Assembly (NCBI GenBank): GCA_023427825.1
Contig: JAEZAI010000506.1
Location: forward strand, 1 to 5,171
DNA length: 5,171 nt
Reading direction: 5' to 3'
Source: Actinomycetes bacterium
GTDB taxonomy: Bacteria > Actinomycetota > Acidimicrobiia > Acidimicrobiales > Microtrichaceae
Part shown: in pieces, positions 1 through 5,171 of the stretch
How the letters are laid out: each line of letters begins with the position of its first letter
Numbering within the stretch: the first letter of the stretch is position 1
Position numbers and translations under genes: made by a program
The notes under the pieces: generated by a model
Seen by the model: only the letters and a program-made list of their open reading frames with translations
Told to the model about the DNA's origin: nothing
Databases searched by the model: none

Positions 1-44
1 CCGGCGACCTGCTGGTCATCGACGGCGGCTACTCGATCTTCTGA
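1..44 (+). CDS. short-chain dehydrogenase/reductase, C-terminal end only
   Basis: The window opens inside a gene. From base 3 the frame reads GDLLVIDGGYSIF and then a TGA at 42-44. A hydrophobic strand followed by DGG plus a short tail is the usual end of classical SDR enzymes, which are NAD(P)-dependent Rossmann-fold oxidoreductases. It forms the last strand next to the substrate pocket and the dimer interface. Only 13 residues are visible, so the substrate, cofactor preference and length cannot be judged. The long hairpin right after the stop suggests that this gene ends its own transcript before the ferredoxin gene. The family call rests on this short tail alone. Confidence 0.6.
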   Translation, partial: GDLLVIDGGYSIF

Positions 45-55
45 CGGCACCGACG

Positions 56-105
56 GCTCTGTCCAACTGGGAGCACCCGTTCGGGTGCTCCCAGTAGGAC
101 AGAGC
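56..105. terminator. long near-perfect hairpin, probable transcription terminator without a T-run
   Basis: The two halves are reverse complements around the centre between bases 80 and 81. The outer arms are GCTCTGTCC (56-64) and GGACAGAGC (97-105). After one A-A mismatch (65/96) and an A-T pair (66/95), the inner arms are CTGGGAGCACCCG (67-79) and CGGGTGCTCCCAG (82-94). The total is about 23 pairs with one mismatch. The stem starts 12 bases after the SDR stop. No run of T follows on either strand, so it resembles the hairpin-only terminators often reported for high-GC actinobacteria. It could act in both directions or stabilise the 3' end of the mRNA. Confidence 0.75.
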
Positions 106-238
106 GGGAAGCCGACCGGCCTGACGCCGTCATCCCGGGTCGTCGTTGCACGGTCGATAGAGTGCGCGGGCCGGTCGGGCGACCGGTGGCCCCGGCCCTC
201 GCCGCCGGGGGCCGTGAGCGGTCAGCAAGGGGAGCACC

Positions 239-1708
239 ATGAAGGTTGTCGTGAACTTCGACCTCTGCGAGTCGAACGCCGTGTGCATGGGCATCGCGCC
301 GGAGGTGTTCGAGGTGCGGGACGACGACTTCCTCTACGTCCTGCAGGAGGAGCCGCCGGACGAGCTCCGAGGCAAGGTCGAGGAGGCCGCTCGGCGCTGC
401 CCCAAGCAGGCCATCACGATCGAGGGCGGCGCCCCGGCCCGCGACCGGGGGCGACCGCCGCCGGCCGGGCCCAGAGGACCACCTCGTCACCGAGCACCGG
501 AGTCAGACGTGACCACCTACGCCATCGTCGGCGCGTCGCTGGCCGGCCTCAGCGCGGCCAACACCTTCCGCAGCCGCGGCCACGACGGCCCGATCGTCGT
601 CGTCGACCCGTCGCCAGAGCTGCCGTCGGACCGGCCGCCGCTGTCCAAGCAGGTGCTCGCCGGCGAGTGGGACGTCGAGCGGGCGCACCAGCCGCTGGCC
701 AACAAGCTCCCCGAGCTCGATCTGGACCTCCGCCTCGGCACCGCGGCCACCGCCCTGGACGTGGCCAACCGCACGCTCACGCTGTCGGACGGCTCGCAGC
801 TGACGGCCGACGGGATCGTGCTGGCCATGGGCGCTGCGGCCCGCCGCCTGCCCGGATCGGACCTGGAGGGCGTGCACGTGGTCCGCGACCTGGCGGACAC
901 GATGGCGTTGCGGGCGGACCTCGATCGGCGCCCGGAGCGGGTCGCCGTGGTCGGCGCCGGGTTCATCGGCGCCGAGGTGGCGGCCACGTGCCGCGAGCAG
1001 GGCTTCGAGGTCACGATGATCGAGGCCGCGCCCACGCCGCTCCTGCGGGCGTTCCCCGCCACGATCGGGAACTTCGTCACCGACCTGCACCGGGACCACG
1101 GCGTGGACGTCCGCCTGGGCGTGGGAGTGGACGGGCTGACCGACGACGGCGCCGGGCACGTCACCGGCATCCGCATGGCGGACGGCACCGTCGTCCGGGC
1201 CGAGGTCGTCGTGATCGGCATCGGGGTCACGCCCAACACGGCGTGGCTCGACGGGTCGGGCCTCGACCTGTCCGACGGTGTGATCTGCGACGCGACGTGC
1301 CTGGCCGCACCTGGCATCACCGCCGCCGGGGACGTGGCCAGCTGGGTCAACGAGCACTTCGGGGAGCGCATGCGCGTGGAGCACTGGGAGCACGCGATCG
1401 AGCAGGGCGAGGCCGCGGCCGTGCGACTGCTGGGCGGCGACGTGGACGCCGTGCCCTACCTGTCGGTCCCGTGGTTCTGGTCCGACCAGTACGACCGCAA
1501 GATCCAGATGGCCGGGCGGCCGGCGGCCGGCGACGAGCTGCACCTGGTCGAGGGGTCCATCGAGGAACGGCGCTTCGTGGTGGCGTTCCGGCGCGGCGAT
1601 CGCTGCACCGGCGTGCTGGGCGTGAGCCGTCCGCGTCACGTCGTCCAGGCCCGCATGAAGCTGGCCGAGTCGCTCGACTGGTCGCCGATCGCGGAGCTGT
1701 TCGCATGA
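239..1708 (+). CDS. ferredoxin / FAD-dependent ferredoxin reductase in one open frame
   Basis: This 489-codon frame joins two partners that are usually separate genes. Residues 1-63 are a small ferredoxin of the P450-associated kind: Cys10, Cys16 and Cys54-Pro55 form CX5C...CP, suited to a [3Fe-4S] cluster, with Asn13 at the variable position. Residues 64-90 are a Pro/Arg/Gly-rich linker. Residues 91-489 match BphA4/putidaredoxin-reductase-type enzymes in length (399) and motifs: FAD-binding GASLAG at 98-103, NAD(P)H-binding GAGFIG at 239-244, the second FAD motif TAAGDVA at 361-367, then the typical RVEHWEHAIEQG and WSDQYDRKIQ segments of the C-terminal domain. It should pass electrons from NAD(P)H through FAD and the cluster to a P450 or other oxygenase, in the cytosol. 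The start ATG has AAGGGGAG at 227-234, four bases upstream. Whether it is a true fusion is open, because codon usage breaks near 472-508 and GTG 509 is a credible second start. Confidence 0.85.
   Translation: MKVVVNFDLCESNAVCMGIAPEVFEVRDDDFLYVLQEEPPDELRGKVEEAARRCPKQAITIEGGAPARDRGRPPPAGPRGPPRHRAPESDVTTYAIVGASLAGLSAANTFRSRGHDGPIVVVDPSPELPSDRPPLSKQVLAGEWDVERAHQPLANKLPELDLDLRLGTAATALDVANRTLTLSDGSQLTADGIVLAMGAAARRLPGSDLEGVHVVRDLADTMALRADLDRRPERVAVVGAGFIGAEVAATCREQGFEVTMIEAAPTPLLRAFPATIGNFVTDLHRDHGVDVRLGVGVDGLTDDGAGHVTGIRMADGTVVRAEVVVIGIGVTPNTAWLDGSGLDLSDGVICDATCLAAPGITAAGDVASWVNEHFGERMRVEHWEHAIEQGEAAAVRLLGGDVDAVPYLSVPWFWSDQYDRKIQMAGRPAAGDELHLVEGSIEERRFVVAFRRGDRCTGVLGVSRPRHVVQARMKLAESLDWSPIAELFA
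499..511 (+). promoter_or_regulatory. internal ribosome binding site and GTG start for the reductase part
   Basis: GGAG at 499-502 sits six bases ahead of GTG 509-511, which is in frame with the reductase. Starting there gives 399 residues, beginning VTTYAIVGAS, the normal N-terminus of a free-standing ferredoxin reductase. The same bases read GTGA, so a TGA in the +1 frame (510-512) overlaps the start, as in coupled genes. The reductase could therefore be made alone, either as well as or instead of the fused product. Confidence 0.5.
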
Positions 1709-2394
1709 CGCACGCGTTGTTCGCCGCGACCGACGGCTCGACCTACCTCGGCATCGGTCCCGCCAACAACCTGTTCTGGGCGCTGATCGCCGCCACGATC
1801 GTGGTGGCCGCAGCGGACTGGGTGGCGGTGGCCACCGACCGTCGTCCCGTCGAGTACGTCCTGAAGCCGCTGACGATGGTGGTGCTGATCGCCGCCACGC
1901 TGGTGCTGCAGGACCCGATGTCCCCGGCGGCGCGGGGCTGGCTGGTCGCGGGCCTGCTGTGCTCGCTCGCGGGCGACGTGTTCCTGATGCTCGAGGACCA
2001 CTTCGTGGAGGGCCTGGCGTCGTTCCTGGTCGGCCACATCGCCTACGTGGTCGCCCTGTGGAACCTGGGGGTCGACCTGCCGAAGTTCCTGATCGGCGTC
2101 GCCATCGTGCTGGTGCTCATGGTGGTGATCGGCCGGCCGATCATCGCCGGAGCGCGGCGCCGGGACGCCCGGCTGGGTCTCCCGGTGACGGCCTACATCT
2201 CGGTCATCTCGCTGATGGTGGCCTCGGCGATCGGCACCGGTTCGTGGATCGCCGTGGTGGGCGCCGTGCTGTTCTACGTCTCCGACGGCGTCATCGGCCT
2301 GAGCCGCTTCGTCAAGGACTTCCCGCAGTCCCGGCTGCTCGTCATGACGACCTACCATCTGGGGCAGATCGGGCTCGTGCTGGCGCTCGTGTGA
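1705..2394 (+). CDS. YhhN/TMEM86 family integral membrane protein (putative lysoplasmalogenase)
   Basis: The product has 229 residues and is almost entirely hydrophobic. About eight membrane helices are visible (roughly 23-43, 52-68, 78-96, 103-122, 126-143, 160-177, 181-200 and 209-228). Family landmarks are KPLTM at 54-58, the GDVFLM motif at 90-95, GL-SFLVGHIAYV around 103-115, and a late SDG at 193-195 followed by SRF. Studied members (TMEM86A/B and some bacterial homologues) hydrolyse the vinyl-ether bond of lysoplasmalogens, releasing a fatty aldehyde. The polar Asp91, His111 and Asp194 fit the conserved intramembrane residues of the family. The start ATG overlaps the reductase stop in ATGA, with GGAG at 1693-1696 eight bases upstream, so translation is coupled. 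The frame stays open far upstream, but that part lies antiparallel in register to the reductase gene and is not coding. The fold assignment is firm; the substrate is inferred. Confidence 0.85.
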   Translation: MTHALFAATDGSTYLGIGPANNLFWALIAATIVVAAADWVAVATDRRPVEYVLKPLTMVVLIAATLVLQDPMSPAARGWLVAGLLCSLAGDVFLMLEDHFVEGLASFLVGHIAYVVALWNLGVDLPKFLIGVAIVLVLMVVIGRPIIAGARRRDARLGLPVTAYISVISLMVASAIGTGSWIAVVGAVLFYVSDGVIGLSRFVKDFPQSRLLVMTTYHLGQIGLVLALV

Positions 2395-2463
2395 CGCCGC
2401 CGTCCCGGTCGGGGTGATGCCTCGGGGTGGTCCCGGCGGCGACGCCGTCGTGGAGGACGAGAG

Positions 2464-3672
2464 ATGACGATGACCGAGGACCTGCTCGACGGTGCGAAGG
2501 GCTTCCTTCCCGGCGTGGTCGAGCTGCGGCGTGACCTGCACCTGCACCCCGAGCTCGGCACGGACCTGCCCCGCACGCAGGCGGCGGTGCTGGACGCGCT
2601 CGACGGGCTCGGCCTGGAGGTGCGGACCGGCTCGTCGCTGTCGTCGGTGGTGGCCGACCTCGACGGGGGAGCGGGTGACGGGCCCACGATCCTGCTGCGC
2701 GGCGACATGGACGCGCTGCCCATGCCCGAGGACACGGGGCTGGAGTTCGCCAGCACCGTCGACGGGGCCATGCACGCCTGCGGTCACGACGCCCACACCT
2801 CCATGCTCGTGGGCGCCGCCCGCCTGCTGGCCGAGCGGCGCGACGAGCTCGCCGGTCGCGTCCGCTTCATGTTCCAGCCGGGCGAGGAGGGCTTCGGCGG
2901 CGCGGTGCAGATGATCGAGGAGGGCGTGCTCGACGGCGTCGACGCCGCCTTCGCGCTGCACGTCGCGCCGAACCTCTGGTCGGACTGGATCGTCTACCGA
3001 CCGGGCGCGGCCATGGCATCGGCCGACGTGATCGAGATCACGGTGACCGGTCGCGGCGGCCACGCGTCGACGCCGCACTGGGCGGCCGACCCGGTGCCCG
3101 TCGCCTGCGAGGTGGTCCTGGCGCTGCAGTCGATGATCACCCGGACGGTGAACGCCTTCGACCCGGCCGTGCTCACGATCGCGAAGATCCGCTCGGGCAC
3201 GACCGACAACGTGATCCCCGAGTCGGCCGCGCTCACCGGCACGCTGCGCGCCGTCAGCGAGTCCACCCGCCACGCGGTGTGGGACCGCATCCGCCAGGTC
3301 GCCGACGGCGTCGCCGCCGCCCACGGGTGCACCGCCGAGGTGGAGATCCTCGAGGGCTACCCGGTGACCGTCAACGACGGCCGCTTCACGAAGTGGGCGA
3401 GTGAGATCGCGACCGAGGTGTTGGGCCCGCGGTCGGTGGCCGAGATGCCGTCGCCGGTCATGGGGGCAGAGGACTTCTCGTACGTCCTGCAGCAGGTCCC
3501 GGGTGCCATGTTCTTCCTGGGCGTGTGCCCGCCCGACCATCCGAACCCGTTCGAGGCGCCGGCCTGCCACTCCAACCGGATGGTGCTCAACGAGGACGCG
3601 ATGGCCACCGGCATCGCCATCCACGCGGCGGTCGCCACGAGCTTCCTGGCTGCCAAGGGCGAGTTCGGCTGA
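2464..3672 (+). CDS. M20D family metal-dependent amidohydrolase (hippurate / N-acyl-amino-acid hydrolase type)
   Basis: The product has 402 residues, normal for the family. It opens with RRDLHLHPELG at 22-32. The metal centre is complete: Cys106 and His108 in HACGHDAH, Glu142 in PGEEG (Glu141 is the likely general base), His166 in ALHVAP, and His369 in ACHSN. The Cys-His-Glu-His spacing (2, 34, 24) is that of the plant ILR1-like auxin-conjugate hydrolases and bacterial hippurate hydrolases. GRGGHASTPH near 197-206 marks the inserted dimerisation domain. Such enzymes cleave N-acyl or aromatic-acyl amino acids to the acid and free amino acid in the cytosol; the exact acyl group cannot be read from sequence. 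The first of two close ATGs is preferred because GGAGG at 2452-2456 is seven bases ahead of it. There is no signal peptide. The next gene starts one base after its stop, so the two are probably co-translated. Confidence 0.92.
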   Translation: MTMTEDLLDGAKGFLPGVVELRRDLHLHPELGTDLPRTQAAVLDALDGLGLEVRTGSSLSSVVADLDGGAGDGPTILLRGDMDALPMPEDTGLEFASTVDGAMHACGHDAHTSMLVGAARLLAERRDELAGRVRFMFQPGEEGFGGAVQMIEEGVLDGVDAAFALHVAPNLWSDWIVYRPGAAMASADVIEITVTGRGGHASTPHWAADPVPVACEVVLALQSMITRTVNAFDPAVLTIAKIRSGTTDNVIPESAALTGTLRAVSESTRHAVWDRIRQVADGVAAAHGCTAEVEILEGYPVTVNDGRFTKWASEIATEVLGPRSVAEMPSPVMGAEDFSYVLQQVPGAMFFLGVCPPDHPNPFEAPACHSNRMVLNEDAMATGIAIHAAVATSFLAAKGEFG

Positions 3673-3673
3673 C

Positions 3674-4687
3674 GTGGCGGTGCCGACGCGCGCCTGGTGC
3701 TTCGAGCTGCCGAAGGCTGACGTCCACGTCCATCTCGAGGGCTGCATCCCGGCGGACCTGCTGCAAGACGCCGCCCGGGCGCAGGGCATGGCGGTGCCCG
3801 TGCTCGACGAGTCACGCGGGCTCGACGGCCTGCTCGAGCACCTCGACGCGTCGTGTCGGACGCTCGCGGATCCCGGCGTGATCGCCGAGCTGGGCTTCCG
3901 GTTCGCCCGTCGATGCACGTGGGACGGCATCGTCACCGCGGACGTGATCTTCAACCCGACTCACTGGTCGGCGTGGTCGGGACGGCTCGCTGAGTTCGTC
4001 GACGCCCTGGACCGCGGGCTGACCCATGCCGAGGCCGACGGGCACCCGACGGTCCGGCTGCTCCCGAGCATCAAGCGCGACCAGAGCGCCGAGGCGGCGC
4101 AGCACCTCGTCGACGTGATGATCGCCATGGAGCACCCGCGGGTGGTCGGGTTGTCGATCGACGGCAACGAGGAGGCTGCCGGCCGGACCGGCGAGCGGTT
4201 CCGCCCTGCGTTCGAGCGCGCCGCCGGGGCCGGGTTCCACCGGGCCGTCCACGCGGGGGAGTCGTCCGGACCCGAGGGCGTCCGCGACGCGATCGACCTG
4301 CTGCTCGCCGAGCGCGTGGATCACGGCGTGCGTGCGGTCGAGGACCCCGCGCTGGTGGCCGAGCTGGCGGAGCGGCGGATCCCGCTCGACGTCTGTCCCA
4401 CCTCCAACCTGACGTTGGGCCTCTACCCGAACCAGCACCACCACCCGCTCGACGAGCTGCGGCGGGCGGGCGTGCGGGGCGCCCGGGGGACCGACGACCC
4501 CGAGCTCCTCGGGGGCGACCTGACCCACGAGTACGAGTCCTCCGCCGCGGTGTTCCAGTGGGACCACGCGACCACCGCCGCGATCGCGCGGACGTCGATC
4601 GAGGCGTCGTTCGCACCCGACGACGAGAAGTCGCGGCTCCTCGCCGAGCTCGACGCGTACGTCGAGCGGGCCGCGCCGGCCGAGTAG
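3674..4687 (+). CDS. adenosine deaminase family protein (zinc-dependent purine deaminase)
   Basis: The product has about 337 residues, the usual size. The zinc and catalytic residues are all present: His18 and His20 in PKADVHVHLEG, His193 and Glu196 in HAGE, His217 in DHG, and Asp274-Asp275 in TDDP. Spacings of 3, 24 and 57 between the later residues equal those of mammalian adenosine deaminase, and CPTSN at 241-245 is the expected motif. The likely reaction is hydrolytic deamination of adenosine or deoxyadenosine to inosine in purine salvage. Adenine, N6-modified adenine or aminodeoxyfutalosine deaminases share the fold and cannot be excluded. GTG 3674 is chosen because it lies one base after the upstream stop and about 13 codons before the first histidine motif; GTG 3680 is an alternative. 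The Shine-Dalgarno is weak, so reinitiation after the amidohydrolase is likely. Oddities are RGARG before TDDP, where most relatives have a hydrophobic strand ending in Asn, and GNE where GDE is common. Confidence 0.88.
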   Translation: MAVPTRAWCFELPKADVHVHLEGCIPADLLQDAARAQGMAVPVLDESRGLDGLLEHLDASCRTLADPGVIAELGFRFARRCTWDGIVTADVIFNPTHWSAWSGRLAEFVDALDRGLTHAEADGHPTVRLLPSIKRDQSAEAAQHLVDVMIAMEHPRVVGLSIDGNEEAAGRTGERFRPAFERAAGAGFHRAVHAGESSGPEGVRDAIDLLLAERVDHGVRAVEDPALVAELAERRIPLDVCPTSNLTLGLYPNQHHHPLDELRRAGVRGARGTDDPELLGGDLTHEYESSAAVFQWDHATTAAIARTSIEASFAPDDEKSRLLAELDAYVERAAPAE

Positions 4688-4739
4688 GGAGCACGTCGGT
4701 GGACGCGGCGACCGCCGGACCCGAGCGCGTGCCGATCCG

Positions 4740-4776
4740 GCGTGAGTCGGCGTCGCTCCGCGACGGCAACTCACGC
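4740..4776 (+). terminator. hairpin followed by TTT between convergent genes
   Basis: The outer arms GCGTGAGT (4740-4747) and ACTCACGC (4769-4776) enclose a 3x3 internal loop. Inner arms CGTCGC (4751-4756) and GCGACG (4760-4765) close a TCC loop. The sequence then reads AGTTTCG, giving a short T-run at 4779-4781 on the + strand. It starts 52 bases after the deaminase stop and 29 bases before the end of the convergent gene, so it fits an end for the + strand transcript and may also block the opposing one. An overlapping 7-bp stem (4713-4719 with 4736-4742) competes for its first bases. Confidence 0.6.
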
Positions 4777-4805
4777 AGTTTCGCCGGCACGAGGGTCGAG
4801 GGGGC

Positions 4806-5171
4806 TCAGGTCCAGTCGAGCGTGAACGAGCGGTCCGACATGGTGCCGGTCGCCCACAGCGCCCAGACGCCGCCGAGCGCGGCCCGGCTCCGCTCGCTCC
4901 AGCGCAGCGCCCGCGGCGTGGCCGTCCGGCGGACCACCTGCATGAGCCCGCCCTCGAAGACCCGGTAGCCCGCCCAGGTGGCGGGGAAGTGGTTGGTCGT
5001 GCCGGTCTCGCTCCACGGCACGCCGGCGACGCGGCGGGCGCGGCAGCGGTGGGTGTGTCCCGAGCTCACCAGCCCGTCGGGCGACGCGGCGCCGAGCGTG
5101 CGGGCGAACGCGGCGGCGTCGGGACCGGGCGTGCCGTGCGGCCAGTAGAGCGGGACGCGGAAGCGCTGCGG
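4806..5171 (-). CDS. calcineurin-like metallophosphoesterase, C-terminal part
   Basis: The - strand frame is open from the window edge to a TGA at 4808-4806, giving 121 residues; the 5' end is outside. The visible part begins PQRFRVPLYWPHGTPGPDA and carries SGHTHR about 36 residues in. GHTH is the last metal-ligand motif of the calcineurin-like (two-metal) phosphoesterase fold. After it come a GTTNHFP segment and an aromatic WAGYRVFEGG strand, as in the closing beta-sandwich. The earlier motifs (DxH, GDxxD, GNH) must lie beyond 5171. These enzymes hydrolyse phosphomonoesters, phosphodiesters or nucleotides; the substrate cannot be told. A shorter frame starting at GTG 5069 would lack the core, so it is not the real start. 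The gene converges on the deaminase, with 118 bases between the two stops. Confidence 0.78.
   Translation of the reverse strand, partial: PQRFRVPLYWPHGTPGPDAAAFARTLGAASPDGLVSSGHTHRCRARRVAGVPWSETGTTNHFPATWAGYRVFEGGLMQVVRRTATPRALRWSERSRAALGGVWALWATGTMSDRSFTLDWT

Noticed and set aside
146..163. TTGCAC (146-151) and TAGAGT (158-163) as a -35/-10 promoter
   Set aside because: The hexamers are only six bases apart, far from the usual 16-18, and TAGAGT alone matches the -10 consensus at four of six positions. Not strong enough to annotate.
503..1639. 378-codon - strand frame opposite the reductase
   Set aside because: Composition is typical of a codon shadow, no family motif is seen, and the opposite strand has a clear reductase.
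85..1704. Long + strand frame running into the YhhN gene, which would add 540 residues to its N-terminus
   Set aside because: It overlaps the ferredoxin/reductase gene in another frame and reads as Arg/Gly/Pro-rich sequence with no domain. The real start at 1705 has a ribosome binding site and an ATGA overlap.
2395..2441. CGCCGCCG / CGGCGGCG inverted repeat after the YhhN stop as a terminator
   Set aside because: The 8-bp arms are simple GC repeats separated by 31 bases with no T-run. Such pairs are common by chance here, and the downstream gene may be in the same transcript.
1636..3954. 772-codon - strand frame opposite the YhhN, amidohydrolase and deaminase genes
   Set aside because: It is His/Arg/Asp-rich with no recognisable motif, and lies opposite well-identified genes. 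Long antisense frames are expected at this GC content.
3812..4774. 320-codon - strand frame opposite the deaminase
   Set aside because: It lies opposite the complete zinc-ligand set of the deaminase, and its own sequence is Arg/Gly/Pro-rich with no motif.
4558..4968. 136-codon + strand frame over the deaminase end and the gap
   Set aside because: It overlaps the deaminase in another frame and runs antisense to the phosphoesterase; it shows no motif.

Overview
This is a GC-rich, gene-dense bacterial window. Third codon positions are almost all G or C, GTG starts occur, and adjacent genes overlap or nearly touch. A single-cluster P450-type ferredoxin with a matching FAD reductase, next to a short-chain dehydrogenase, points to an aerobic, catabolically versatile actinobacterium. 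An acidimicrobial or mycobacterial-type lineage is plausible, but no rRNA or marker gene confirms this.

Layout: (1) Bases 1-44 are the last codons of a + strand short-chain dehydrogenase. (2) Bases 56-105 form a long, nearly perfect hairpin that probably ends its transcript; 106-226 is a short leader with no convincing promoter. (3) Bases 239-1708 are one open frame holding a [3Fe-4S]-type ferredoxin followed by a BphA4/putidaredoxin-reductase-like NAD(P)H:ferredoxin reductase. (4) Bases 1705-2394 overlap that frame by an ATGA and encode an eight-helix YhhN/TMEM86 (lysoplasmalogenase-family) membrane protein. (5) After 69 bases comes an M20D amidohydrolase, 2464-3672. (6) One base later comes an adenosine-deaminase-family enzyme, 3674-4687. 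(7) A terminator-like hairpin lies at 4740-4776. (8) The C-terminal 121 codons of a calcineurin-like metallophosphoesterase run convergently on the - strand, 4806-5171.

All intact genes between 239 and 4687 point the same way and could be one transcript. The ferredoxin/reductase supplies electrons from NAD(P)H, probably to a cytochrome P450 or other oxygenase outside the window. The YhhN protein is translationally coupled to it. The amidohydrolase and deaminase form a tight second pair of metal-dependent C-N bond hydrolases, suggesting scavenging of amides and purine nucleosides.

The most notable point is the ferredoxin-reductase junction. The frame is continuous, so it reads as a fusion. 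However, codon usage collapses just before residue 91, where a GTG with a good ribosome binding site sits. A one-base shift would instead give a separate ferredoxin gene ending in a GTGA overlap. I see no CRISPR array, mobile element, tRNA or clear novel system.
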